Assembly (NCBI GenBank): GCA_051877705.1 | Contig: JBJEJD010000193.1 | Coordinates: 1-33,060, forward strand | Length of the DNA: 33,060 nucleotides | Direction: 5' to 3' | Source of the DNA: Coprococcus_A sp051877705 | GTDB lineage: Bacteria; Bacillota; Clostridia; Lachnospirales; Lachnospiraceae | Shown: positions 14,373 through 22,911 of the stretch, piece after piece | Position numbering within the stretch: the stretch's first letter is position 1 | Layout: every line of letters begins with the position of its first letter | The notes under the pieces: generated by a model | Told to the model about the DNA's origin: nothing | The model's input: only the letters and a program-made list of their open reading frames with translations | The model's database searches: none | Made by a program: the position numbers and the translations under genes

Positions 14373-15248
14373 ATGAAAAAAAATCTTCAGTCAACATTTA
14401 TTACCCGTCAGTATATGATTTCACAGGACTTCGAAATTTATTATTATAATGACCACAATCTTTCCAAAGTGAGTCTGCACAGCCATGACTATTATGAATT
14501 TTATTTTTTTCTTGAAGGCGATATCAGCATTCAGATTGGAAGGGAGACTTTTCCCATCAGACATGGCGATATTCTGCTGGTACCTCCGAAGGTTCCCCAC
14601 CGTCCGATCATTCACAATGTTAAAGCTCCCTACCGTCGATTTGTATTCTGGATCAGCCAGGAATACTGTCAGCATCTGATGCAGCTGTCTCCGGATTACG
14701 GCTATCTCATACAGTATATCCAGATCAGCAAAAAATATATTTTTCACAATGACCGGATCTCTTTTCATTCAATACAGTCAAAGATCCTGCGTCTCCTTGA
14801 AGAAGTTCATTCTGACCGGTTCGGACGGGACACCCAGATTTTTCTGTGTGTCAATGACCTGGTTCTCTGTCTCAACCGTATGATTCATGAAAGGAATGTT
14901 CCCCGGAACCGGGGCAAAGAACAGAATCTGTATCAACAGATCACTGAATATATCGAAGATCACCTGGACGAGGATATATCTCTTGAAAAGCTGGCAGATG
15001 AATTTTATGTGAGTAAATACCATATTGCCCATGTATTCAAAGATCAGCTGGGCATATCCATTCACCAGTATATAACTAAAAAAAGGCTGGCCCTTTGCAG
15101 GGAAGCCATTTTAGGGAAAGCCAGCATCACTGAAGTCTGTCAGACCTTTGGATTCAGTGATTACTCCAGTTTTTACCGGGCTTTTAAAAAGGAATACGGT
15201 GTTTCACCGAAGGATTACCGCGATATGCAGCTCATAAAATATGATTAA
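14373..15248 (+). CDS. AraC family transcriptional regulator, probable glucuronate operon activator
   Basis: The 291-residue product has an N-terminal cupin at about residues 20-110 ('LHSHDYYEFYFFLEGDISIQ', with 'GDILLVPPKVPHRPIIHN', the typical H...E / PHR pattern). The C-terminal AraC DNA-binding domain spans about 185-288: 'DISLEKLADEFYVSKYHIAH', 'FKDQLGISIHQYITKKRLAL' and the second HTH 'SITEVCQTFGFSDYSSFYRA' ending 'FKKEYGVSPKDYR'. It is divergent from uxuA and no other regulator is near, so it very likely controls the operon in response to a hexuronate or catabolic intermediate. The start is well supported by CCAGGAGGAAAAGC before ATG. Confidence 0.92.
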   Translation: MKKNLQSTFITRQYMISQDFEIYYYNDHNLSKVSLHSHDYYEFYFFLEGDISIQIGRETFPIRHGDILLVPPKVPHRPIIHNVKAPYRRFVFWISQEYCQHLMQLSPDYGYLIQYIQISKKYIFHNDRISFHSIQSKILRLLEEVHSDRFGRDTQIFLCVNDLVLCLNRMIHERNVPRNRGKEQNLYQQITEYIEDHLDEDISLEKLADEFYVSKYHIAHVFKDQLGISIHQYITKKRLALCREAILGKASITEVCQTFGFSDYSSFYRAFKKEYGVSPKDYRDMQLIKYD

Positions 15249-15283
15249 TGATGCCGCTCATTCTTTACAATCACATAATAAAA

Positions 15284-15358
15284 CCCTGTTTTTATGACTC
15301 CATTCTGAAAACAATCTGCAATGAGCATGTTTTCAGAATGGGGGTCATAAAAACAGGG
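15284..15358. terminator. 75-bp palindrome between convergent araC and carB
   Basis: CCCTGTTTTTATGAC and GTCATAAAAACAGGG form the outer stem and CATTCTGAAAACA with TGTTTTCAGAATG the inner stem, around a 14-base loop. The full stem is about 30 bp with one small bulge. On the minus strand the stem is followed by TTTTATT, so it can terminate carB. Its loop and right arm match 27 bases upstream of the AraC gene. Confidence 0.75.
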
Positions 15359-15365
15359 AATGACT

Positions 15366-18300
15366 TTATTTATCCTTTATCTCACTATGGAGCTGCTGGA
15401 GCGATTTAACCACTTCATCCGCATCTCTGTGTGCCTTCACATAACCAATACCGTTGGCTGTTGCTCTGGCAGCGGCGATGGTGGTCATATAAGGGATTTT
15501 TGCTTTGATGGCGGCTTTACGAAGGTAACTGTCATCATGGATGCTGTCCTTGCCCACCGGTGTATTGACCACCAGATCAATCTTGCCGTTGGTAATCATA
15601 TCCAGGATATTCGGACGTCCCTCATAAATCTTATTGACCTTCTTTGCCGGAATTCCGGCGTTATTGATCAGGTCACAGGTCTTTCCTGTTGCCACGATTT
15701 TAAATCCATCCTCATAAAACTTTCTGGCAACTTCCACAACCTCAGGCTTATCCTTCTGATTGACAGAAATAAGCACTGTACCTTCCAGCGGCAGCTTCAG
15801 CTGAACGCCTTCCTGTGCTTTGTAGAAAGCCTCACCATAGGAAGCAGACAAACCAAGGACTTCACCTGTGGAACGCATCTCCGGTCCAAGAAGAGGATCG
15901 ACCTCCGGGAACATATTGAACGGGAATACTGCTTCCTTGACGCCATAGTAAGGGATATTCTGCTCCTTCATGGCAGGAATCGGTGAAGGACGGCCAGTTA
16001 ATTCCGAAGTAATAATATCTGTGGCAATCGGCACCATCCGGATATTGCAGACTTTGGATACAAGCGGCACTGTACGGGATGCTCTCGGATTGGCCTCCAG
16101 TACATAGACCCTGCCGTTCTCGATGGCATACTGCATATTCATCAGACCTCTGACATGCATCTCTTCCGCGATTTTTCTCGTATATTCTTTGATGGTAGCC
16201 ACATTTTCCTCGGAAATATGCAGCGATGGAATGATACATGCGGAGTCACCGGAATGTACACCTGCCAGCTCAATATGCTCCATAACAGCCGGAACAAAGG
16301 CATGGGTACCGTCACTGATGGCATCTGCCTCACACTCTGTGGCATGATTCAGGAAACGGTCAATGAGTATCGGACGATCAGGCGTCACACCAACAGCTGC
16401 CTCCATATATCCCGTCATGCTCTCATCATCATAGACAACTTCCATACCACGGCCGCCAAGAACATAAGAAGGACGCACCATGACCGGATATCCGATCTCT
16501 TTAGCAATTGCCAGAGCCTCGTCCACTGTTGTCGCCATACCCGATTCCGGCATTGGAATCTCCAGTTTATCCATCATGGCGCGGAACAGATCACGGTCCT
16601 CAGCCAGATCGATGACAGAAGGTGAGGTTCCAAGAATCTTCACACCGTTCTTCTCCAGATCGGCTGCCAGGTTCAGCGGCGTCTGTCCGCCAAACTGCGC
16701 GATAACACCCAGTGGCTTCTCTTTCCTGTAGATGCTCAGCACATCCTCCAGTGTCAGCGGTTCAAAGTATAATTTATCAGATGTATCATAATCTGTTGAA
16801 ACTGTCTCCGGATTACAGTTGACAATAATTGTCTCAAAACCGAGCTTCTTCAGTGCCAGTGAAGCATGTACACAGCAATAATCGAACTCGATGCCCTGTC
16901 CGATACGGTTCGGTCCGCCGCCGAGAATCATGATCTTTGGTTTATCCCCGGATACAGGATTCTTATCCGTGGCATTGTAGGTCGAATAATAATAAGCGCT
17001 GTTCTCTGTACCGCTTACATGAACACCTTCCCAGGCTTCCTCCACACCAAGAGCAATACGATGCTCGCGAATGGTATCCTCAGGAAGCTCAAGAAGCTGA
17101 CTCAGATATTTATCAGAAAATCCATCCCTCTTCGCAGAAATGAGCAGTTCATCAGACGGCAGGGAACCTTTGGACTTCAGCAGTTCTTCTTCCTCTTCCA
17201 CAAGTTCTCTCATCTGATCAATGAAATAAGCCTTCACTCTTGTCAGATTATAGATTTCCTCCGTTGTAGCCCCCTTTCTCAGAGCTTCGTACATGATAAA
17301 ATGACGATCACTGGATGGGGTAATCAACAGATGCAACAGTTCCTCTTTGGACATGCTGTCATAGTTTTTCACATGGCCCAGGCCATAGCGTCCTGTCTCC
17401 AGACTGCGGATGGCTTTCTGGAAAGCCTCTTTATAATTCTTGCCGATACTCATAACTTCACCTACGGCACGCATCTGAGTACCCAGCTTATCCTCAACGC
17501 CCTTAAACTTCTCAAAAGCCCAGCGGGCGAATTTGATAACGACATAATCGCCGTCCGGTACATATTTATCCAATGTACCATATTTACCGCAAGGGATATC
17601 CTTCAATGTCAGACCCGTAGCCAGCATAGCCGATACAAGGGCAATCGGGAATCCTGTTGCCTTGGAAGCCAGAGCCGATGAACGTGATGTACGCGGATTG
17701 ATCTCAATAACGATAATACGGTCAGATACCGGATCATGGGCAAATTGTACATTAGTTCCACCGATGACCTGCACAGACTCAACGATCTTATAAGCCTGCT
17801 CCTGAAGACGCTTCTGGCACTCCTCAGAAATAGTCAGCATTGGAGCAGCACAGAAAGAATCTCCTGTGTGCACACCCATCGGGTCAATATTCTCAATAAA
17901 ACATACGGTAATCATATTGTTGTCTTTATCACGGACAACCTCAAGCTCCAGTTCTTCCCAGCCGATGATGGATTCTTCTACGAGAACCTGGCCCACCAGA
18001 CTGGCCTGAAGACCTCTGGCACATACCGTTTTTAATTCTTCCTTATTGTAAACAAGACCGCCGCCGGCACCGCCCATGGTATAGGCCGGACGGAGAACAA
18101 CCGGATAATCCAGTTTATCAGCAATGGCAAGCGCCTCTTCCACACTATAAGCAACCTCGCTTCTCGCCATCTCAATACCAAGCTTATTCATGGCATTCTT
18201 AAATTCGATACGGTCCTCACCGCGTTCAATGGCATCTACCTGAACACCAATGACCTTGACATTGTACTTGTCAAGAATTCCTGCTTTATTTAATTCAGCA

Positions 18301-18596
18301 CATAAATTAAGCCCGGATTGTCCGCCCAGATTCGGCAGAAGGGCATCAGGGCGTTCTTTCCTGATGATCTGTTCCAGACGTTCCACATTCAATGGTTCAA
18401 TATAGGTCACGTCTGCTGTCTCCGGATCTGTCATAATCGTTGCCGGGTTCGAATTCACCAAAACAATCTCATAACCCAGCTTCTTCAATGCCTTGCAGGC
18501 CTGGGTTCCCGAATAATCGAATTCACAGGCCTGTCCAATGACAATAGGACCTGATCCGATAATAAGTACTTTATGAATATCTGTTCTCTGTGGCAT
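15366..18596 (-). CDS. carB: Carbamoyl phosphate synthase large subunit
   Basis: The product is 1076 residues, full length. It makes carbamoyl phosphate from bicarbonate, two ATP and ammonia supplied by the CarA glutaminase, for pyrimidines and arginine. The duplicated ATP-grasp halves are clear: 'GSGPIVIGQACEFDYSGTQA' at the start and 'GGGPNRIGQGIEFDYCCVHA' near residue 560, each followed by ATP-binding blocks ('PAYTMGGAGGGLVYN', 'PSYVLGGRGMEVVYDDES'). The last ~130 residues form the MGS-like allosteric domain ('ISVNQKDKPEVVEVARKFYE'). The start has GAGGAGGAATTTAAGCT upstream. No carA lies directly upstream, where an Rpn-type gene is found instead, so carA must be elsewhere. Confidence 0.97.
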   Translation of the reverse strand: MPQRTDIHKVLIIGSGPIVIGQACEFDYSGTQACKALKKLGYEIVLVNSNPATIMTDPETADVTYIEPLNVERLEQIIRKERPDALLPNLGGQSGLNLCAELNKAGILDKYNVKVIGVQVDAIERGEDRIEFKNAMNKLGIEMARSEVAYSVEEALAIADKLDYPVVLRPAYTMGGAGGGLVYNKEELKTVCARGLQASLVGQVLVEESIIGWEELELEVVRDKDNNMITVCFIENIDPMGVHTGDSFCAAPMLTISEECQKRLQEQAYKIVESVQVIGGTNVQFAHDPVSDRIIVIEINPRTSRSSALASKATGFPIALVSAMLATGLTLKDIPCGKYGTLDKYVPDGDYVVIKFARWAFEKFKGVEDKLGTQMRAVGEVMSIGKNYKEAFQKAIRSLETGRYGLGHVKNYDSMSKEELLHLLITPSSDRHFIMYEALRKGATTEEIYNLTRVKAYFIDQMRELVEEEEELLKSKGSLPSDELLISAKRDGFSDKYLSQLLELPEDTIREHRIALGVEEAWEGVHVSGTENSAYYYSTYNATDKNPVSGDKPKIMILGGGPNRIGQGIEFDYCCVHASLALKKLGFETIIVNCNPETVSTDYDTSDKLYFEPLTLEDVLSIYRKEKPLGVIAQFGGQTPLNLAADLEKNGVKILGTSPSVIDLAEDRDLFRAMMDKLEIPMPESGMATTVDEALAIAKEIGYPVMVRPSYVLGGRGMEVVYDDESMTGYMEAAVGVTPDRPILIDRFLNHATECEADAISDGTHAFVPAVMEHIELAGVHSGDSACIIPSLHISEENVATIKEYTRKIAEEMHVRGLMNMQYAIENGRVYVLEANPRASRTVPLVSKVCNIRMVPIATDIITSELTGRPSPIPAMKEQNIPYYGVKEAVFPFNMFPEVDPLLGPEMRSTGEVLGLSASYGEAFYKAQEGVQLKLPLEGTVLISVNQKDKPEVVEVARKFYEDGFKIVATGKTCDLINNAGIPAKKVNKIYEGRPNILDMITNGKIDLVVNTPVGKDSIHDDSYLRKAAIKAKIPYMTTIAAARATANGIGYVKAHRDADEVVKSLQQLHSEIKDK

Positions 18597-18620
18597 AGCT
18601 TAAATTCCTCCTCGGCCTCT

Positions 18621-18650
18621 ATTATATATGTCAAACCATGTCAACCACAA
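18621..18650 (-). promoter_or_regulatory. carB promoter with tandem TTGACAT motifs
   Basis: On the minus strand TATAAT (18621-18626) lies 18 bases from TTGTGG (18645-18650). Between them TTGACAT occurs twice (18628-18634 and 18638-18644) with a 10-bp period, so both copies face the same side of the helix. These could be operator half-sites. Confidence 0.45.
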
Positions 18651-18690
18651 GAGCTTTTTTACAAAAATGTAAATTTCTGTATAAAAATGC

Positions 18691-18724
18691 AGTCCGCCCG
18701 ATCAACTACATGACCGGGCGGGCT
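18691..18724 (-). terminator. Terminator of the Rpn-type gene
   Basis: On the minus strand AGCCCGCCCG pairs with CGGGCGGACT across a 14-base loop, followed after three bases by a T-rich run (ATTTTTAT). It lies 60 bases past the stop and upstream of the carB promoter. Confidence 0.7.
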
Positions 18725-18784
18725 CTGAATCTTGAATCCGCGAGTCTTGAATTATTATCTCAGTACTTCCCTCGATACAATTTT

Positions 18785-19744
18785 TTACAAAAGTTTCTTA
18801 AACTCATCCTCAGCTATATTTGCTTTTTCAGCAGCTTCCACTGCAGCATCAGAAGCAGACAGAATTCCCTTATGCACCAGATCCACTAAAATCTTAAGGA
18901 CGCCCGTTTTTTCACCCTGCTGCATACCTTGCTGCATACCTTCCCGTATACCCGCTCTCAAAATATCCTTGGCCTCATAATCCAAAACCTTGCCACCCAT
19001 CGTATTCACCACTCCTTCCTGCACTTTTTGATACTTTTCTGTGAGATTTTTTACAACTTTTTGAGTCATATCCAGTAATGTACACTTTGTGTATTCGCTA
19101 ATTTTTCCTGATGCAGCCAATGCATCCAGTCGTATTCTAATATCCAGATACTCTTTTTCCAGTACAGCCCTCTCTTCTGCATCATTTTCGAATCGCTGCA
19201 ACCTTTTTTCATAATTAAAAATATAAAAAGGTATCAAAAAATAGAGTTTCTTCTCAAATATCTCATCTATTGTGTACATCTGTGTCTTCATAATTGGTAC
19301 CCGATATGAAATGGCTCCACCCGGTGTATCTATCATGACTGTCATACTTTCTGGTGTCAACTTCGTATGTCTCAGAAACAACACTGCTGCATTAGGAAAT
19401 GTGACATTCAATACATCATCCTTATACTCACCGTCATCCATTGCAATCTGGGAATCATACTCAAACATCCGAATAAGCATACTTCCATCCGGAGTACTCT
19501 GACATTCTATATGATATTTCTTATTTTTTTCATTCGTACTATTGTCTATCTCAAAGCTTGAATCCGTGACCTTCTCTTTTGTAACCGCATCCTGACCGTA
19601 TATATAATGTTCATTTTGTCTTCTGATAATTCGCTCATTTCCTGTATAATGCTCTCCAAAGATTTCATTTACAACAGGAATCATCAGTTCTGTACAGTCA
19701 ATCAACAATGTTTTAAATACATCATCATAAGGTGTATTGTCCAT
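18785..19744 (-). CDS. Rpn family PD-(D/E)XK nuclease / putative transposase
   Basis: The product is 319 residues. The N-terminal 'MDNTPYDDVFKTLLIDCTEL' is the usual start of the PDDEXK_2 / Rpn group. The nuclease core is visible as D61-S-S-F-E-I and 'KKYHIECQST' (E80, Q82), the D...E-x-Q version of the PD-(D/E)XK motif. The C-terminal third is rich in charged helix and has a GMQQGMQQGEKTG repeat-like stretch typical of these proteins. Rpn proteins are linked to RecA-independent DNA exchange and recent work connects them to phage defence; the activity here is not shown. It has its own promoter and terminator and looks like a movable single gene inserted upstream of carB. Confidence 0.88.
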   Translation of the reverse strand: MDNTPYDDVFKTLLIDCTELMIPVVNEIFGEHYTGNERIIRRQNEHYIYGQDAVTKEKVTDSSFEIDNSTNEKNKKYHIECQSTPDGSMLIRMFEYDSQIAMDDGEYKDDVLNVTFPNAAVLFLRHTKLTPESMTVMIDTPGGAISYRVPIMKTQMYTIDEIFEKKLYFLIPFYIFNYEKRLQRFENDAEERAVLEKEYLDIRIRLDALAASGKISEYTKCTLLDMTQKVVKNLTEKYQKVQEGVVNTMGGKVLDYEAKDILRAGIREGMQQGMQQGEKTGVLKILVDLVHKGILSASDAAVEAAEKANIAEDEFKKLL

Positions 19745-19824
19745 TTCTTTCCCTTCTCTCTGCGATTACAGCCTTCCGAAGGAAATACTGAACATTTAAG
19801 ACTATCTGATTCAAGTTCAATTCT

Positions 19825-19853
19825 ATTGTAACAAAGAAATAGGGATTTCACAA
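19825..19853 (-). promoter_or_regulatory. Promoter of the Rpn-type gene
   Basis: On the minus strand TTGTGA (19848-19853) and TACAAT (19825-19830) are separated by 17 bases, about 80 bases upstream of the ATG. The rest of the 280-bp gap to the LysR gene shows no other gene. Confidence 0.6.
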
Positions 19854-19964
19854 CCCAGACGTGCCTGAGCTGTATTTACGTGTCCAATTACACTTGCAGC
19901 CAGGGTCAAACATATTTACAGGAGAATTTTATGTTCCATATTATTAATATTTAAAATGCTATCA

Positions 19965-19994
19965 TTGAATATCATAATAATACATGGTATGATA
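19965..19994 (+). promoter_or_regulatory. Promoter and possible autoregulatory site of the LysR operon
   Basis: TTGAAT (19965-19970) and TATGAT (19988-19993) are spaced by 17 bases. The inverted repeat TATCAT (19970-19975) / ATGATA (19989-19994) spans the spacer and fits a LysR-type operator lying across the promoter. Confidence 0.55.
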
Positions 19995-20028
19995 ATATCA
20001 TCATTTTATCCATTACAGGAGGTGCACC

Positions 20029-20937
20029 ATGGATTTTAAACAGCTGCAATCCTTCATTGCTGTCGTGAAACATAAAAGCTTCACAACGGCTGCTGAAGAA
20101 CTTGGCATTTCTCAGCCTACCATCAGCACTCATATACGAATTCTTGAAGAAGAGCTGAATTCCCGTCTGATCATTCGAACTGCCAAAAGCTTCGAGATCA
20201 CACCACGGGGCTGGGAGCTTTATGAATGCGCCCAGAATATTTTAAAGCTCCGGGATGATATGGTCAGCCGTTGGAACGGTCAGGACAGCAAGGTGATCCG
20301 CCTCGGTGTATCCACTATCCCGTCTGCCTATATTCTCCCCGAAGTACTGCCTGGCTTCGGAAAACAGCATGAGGATATTTATTTTGTAGTTAACCAAAGC
20401 GACAGTCACGATATCATAGAGGCCGTTCACAAAGGCACTTATGATCTGGGACTGGTAGGCATGAAAACCGATGATGAACTGCTGGTATTCGAGAAGTTCT
20501 ATCAGGACCGCATGGTACTCATTGCCCCGGTCAATGACTATTATCTGTCCCTGAAAACCAGGTCTCCTTTGCCGTTGGAGCAATTATTTAAAGAACCAAT
20601 GATCGTGCGGGAACAGGGCAGCGGCAGCGGAAAAACTGCCACCCGTTTCCTTGAAAAAATGGGAATTTCCGAAAATGAACTTCATATAGCAGCACGCATG
20701 AACGATCAGGAGTCCATTAAGAATCTGGTTGCCGGGGGACTCGGCGTGTCCATCATATCGCAAAAAGCCGTTCAGGATTATCTGGATGCCAGACGTCTGC
20801 TGCAGTTTGAACTGCCGGGGGACCTGTCCGGCCGGGAATTCTACATTATATATCAGAAGGATTACATATTGAGAGACTATGTACGGGAATTTATTCAGTA
20901 TCTGCTGAAATATTATACACAATCAGGGGGAAAATAA
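20029..20937 (+). CDS. LysR family regulator, similar to selenium-metabolism-associated LysR proteins
   Basis: The product is 302 residues. The winged HTH is at residues 1-60: 'MDFKQLQSFIAVVKHKSFTT' and 'AAEELGISQPTISTHIRILE'. A type 2 periplasmic-binding-like effector domain follows (about 90-295; 'IRLGVSTIPSAYILPEVLPG', 'REQGSGSGKTATRFLEKMGI', 'VAGGLGVSIISQKAVQDYLD'). The N-terminal style and the neighbours match a LysR subgroup that I recall being named for association with selenium metabolism genes. It is the first gene of a coupled operon: its TAA is one base from the next ATG. The start has ACAGGAGGTGCACC upstream. The effector is unknown. Confidence 0.88.
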   Translation: MDFKQLQSFIAVVKHKSFTTAAEELGISQPTISTHIRILEEELNSRLIIRTAKSFEITPRGWELYECAQNILKLRDDMVSRWNGQDSKVIRLGVSTIPSAYILPEVLPGFGKQHEDIYFVVNQSDSHDIIEAVHKGTYDLGLVGMKTDDELLVFEKFYQDRMVLIAPVNDYYLSLKTRSPLPLEQLFKEPMIVREQGSGSGKTATRFLEKMGISENELHIAARMNDQESIKNLVAGGLGVSIISQKAVQDYLDARRLLQFELPGDLSGREFYIIYQKDYILRDYVREFIQYLLKYYTQSGGK

Positions 20938-20938
20938 T

Positions 20939-22087
20939 ATGTTGAAATTACCGGAGAATTTTGAAACCTATGCTGAAGCCAGAAAAGCCGGTTTTCTGCG
21001 CATGAAAGAAATCAAGGAAAACGGAGGAAAAGTTGTCGGAGTCTACTGCTCTTTTGTTCCACAGGAGCTTCTCATGGCCGCCGGTGCTGTTGCAGCACCA
21101 TTGTGTGCCACCAGCGAGGAACCTATTCCTGCCGCAGAAGCTCACCTGCCAAGGAATCTCTGTCCTCTCATTAAAGCCAGCTACGGCTTCGCCCTCACCG
21201 ATACCTGTCCTTATTTTTATTTTTCAGATTTTATCGTCGGTGAAACGACCTGTGATGGCAAAAGAAAAATGTTTGAGCTGATGAATGACTTAAAAGAGAC
21301 TTATGTTATGCAGCTGCCTCACGCCAGAACAGAAGCAGCCCTGAAATCCTGGACAGAGGAAGTCATCCGCTTAAAAGAAAAGCTGGAAGATTTCTACGGT
21401 ATTACCATCACTGAAGATCAGATCCGGGAAGCAATCCGCGCCAGGAATCGTGAACGAAAAGCTATGCTTGACTTCCTCGAGCTGGGCAAACTGAACCCTG
21501 CTCCTATCAGTGGTTATGAGATGGGAACGAGACTGGATGGGCTTGGCTTTAATTTTAACATGGAAGAAAGAGCCTCCATTATCGAGCAGCGTACCAGAGA
21601 AGCTTATGAGGACTGGAAGAAGAATTATGAAGGTAAGTCAAGTACCCGCCCGAGACTTCTGATAACAGGATGTCCGAACAGTGGTGTCCGCGACAAGATC
21701 ATTAAAACCGTTGAAGAACTCGGTGCCGATGTCGTTGCTTTTGACTGCTGCAACGGAACCCGTGAAAAGGTCGAACCTGTGGATGAGACTATGCCTGTTT
21801 ATGAAGCCCTTGCAAAAAAATATCTCAACATTAATTGTTCTGTCATGAGCCCTAATACCACACGACTGAACTATATCGATGAGATGATTGACGAATATCA
21901 GGTGGATGGCGTCGTTGAGATCATCCTTCAGGCATGCCATACTTACAATATCGAAGCCTATCAGGTAAAACAGACCGTTACGGGCAAAGGAAAAGCTTAC
22001 TTAATGATTGAAACGGATTACTCCCAGGCAGACAAAGGCCAGATCCGAACCCGTCTGGAAGCATTCCTTGAGACACTGGAGAAATAA
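20939..22087 (+). CDS. Double-cubane-cluster-type anaerobic reductase (2-hydroxyacyl-CoA dehydratase subunit family, YjiM-like)
   Basis: A 382-residue member of the HgdB/FldBC/BcrBC-like family. Characterised relatives with one subunit type carry an [8Fe-9S] double-cubane cluster and reduce small molecules in an ATP-dependent way. The N-terminal half has 'VVGVYCSFVPQELLMAAGAV' and 'LCPLIKASYGFALTDTCPYF' then 'DFIVGETTCDGKRKMFEL'. The C-terminal half has 'CPNSGV', 'FDCCNG' and 'ILQACHTYNIEAYQVKQTV'. Candidate cluster ligands are C37, C75, C90, C105, C270/C271, C300 and C333. Immediately downstream its activator overlaps by one base. The physiological substrate is unknown. A bona fide dehydratase would need a second different subunit, which is absent here. 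Confidence 0.85.
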   Translation: MLKLPENFETYAEARKAGFLRMKEIKENGGKVVGVYCSFVPQELLMAAGAVAAPLCATSEEPIPAAEAHLPRNLCPLIKASYGFALTDTCPYFYFSDFIVGETTCDGKRKMFELMNDLKETYVMQLPHARTEAALKSWTEEVIRLKEKLEDFYGITITEDQIREAIRARNRERKAMLDFLELGKLNPAPISGYEMGTRLDGLGFNFNMEERASIIEQRTREAYEDWKKNYEGKSSTRPRLLITGCPNSGVRDKIIKTVEELGADVVAFDCCNGTREKVEPVDETMPVYEALAKKYLNINCSVMSPNTTRLNYIDEMIDEYQVDGVVEIILQACHTYNIEAYQVKQTVTGKGKAYLMIETDYSQADKGQIRTRLEAFLETLEK

Positions 22088-22893
22088 TGGATAACAAACA
22101 GATTTATTTTACAGGTATTGATATTGGATCTACCGCATCCAAGACAGTCGTACTAAAAGGCGGGCATATTGTGGATCATTTTGTTCTGCCAACGGGTTGG
22201 AATGGCCGTGAAACCGCAGAAACTATTCACGCAAAGCTTACAGAAAAGGGATATGCCGACCGGATGCGCTGCGTCGCTACAGGTTATGGCAGAATCTGTG
22301 TGGATTACGCTGATAAGATCGTCACGGAGATTACCTGCCATGGCAGAGGCGGCTGGGCTATTTTTCAGAAAAATACAACCATCATTGATGTAGGCGGGCA
22401 GGATACCAAGATCATCAAAGTAATTGACGGACAGGTGGCTGATTTTCTCATGAATGATAAATGCGCCGCCGGTACCGGCAAGTTCATTGAGGTCATGTCC
22501 ACCCGGCTGGGTACATCTCTGGAGGATATGTACCGGTTGGCCGGACAGGGCTCTCCTCTGGCAATCAGCGCCATGTGCACGGTTTTTGCCGAATCCGAGG
22601 TCATCAGCCATATCGGCGCCGGAGAAAAACGCGAAGATATTGCCGCCGGAGTCATCCACTCCGTTGTTTCCCGTGTCGCCAATCTTGCCCTGCGCTTCGG
22701 CATCAGCGGGAATGTCACCCTCACCGGCGGTTTGTGCGGCAGCCCTTATTTCATTCAGGTACTATCCGAGAAACTCGGAGTCACCGTCGAAACCCATCCT
22801 TTCGCCCGCTATGCGGGCGCACTTGGCGCAGCTCTGACTGCTGCCAAAATCCGTGAACTTGCGGAAGATGATACTGTTAACGGATATAAATAG
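22087..22893 (+). CDS. Acyl-CoA dehydratase activase / double-cubane reductase activator (BadF/BadG family, YjiL-like)
   Basis: The 268-residue ASKHA ATPase hydrolyses ATP to push electrons from its bridging [4Fe-4S] cluster into the partner reductase. 'GIDIGSTASKT' (residues 10-20) is the phosphate-1 loop and 'IIDVGGQDTKIIKV' (about 99-112) the second. C126 in 'NDKCAAGTG' and C164 in 'SAMCTVFAES' are the two cysteines per monomer that hold the cluster in the homodimer, at nearly the same positions as in HgdC. 'VTLTGGLCGSPYF' is the adenosine motif. The ATG overlaps the TAA of the reductase (TAATG), so the two are translated together, as expected for partners. Confidence 0.93.
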   Translation: MDNKQIYFTGIDIGSTASKTVVLKGGHIVDHFVLPTGWNGRETAETIHAKLTEKGYADRMRCVATGYGRICVDYADKIVTEITCHGRGGWAIFQKNTTIIDVGGQDTKIIKVIDGQVADFLMNDKCAAGTGKFIEVMSTRLGTSLEDMYRLAGQGSPLAISAMCTVFAESEVISHIGAGEKREDIAAGVIHSVVSRVANLALRFGISGNVTLTGGLCGSPYFIQVLSEKLGVTVETHPFARYAGALGAALTAAKIRELAEDDTVNGYK

Positions 22894-22911
22894 AATAAGG
22901 AGACATACATC

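Noticed and set aside
16866..17681. 271-codon plus-strand frame within carB
   Set aside because: Antisense to highly conserved CarB ATP-grasp sequence; no start signal and no recognisable domain.
20939..22893. A true 2-hydroxyacyl-CoA dehydratase (HgdABC or LcdABC) operon
   Set aside because: Only one dehydratase-type subunit is present and no CoA transferase or second subunit is adjacent; the single-subunit double-cubane type fits better.
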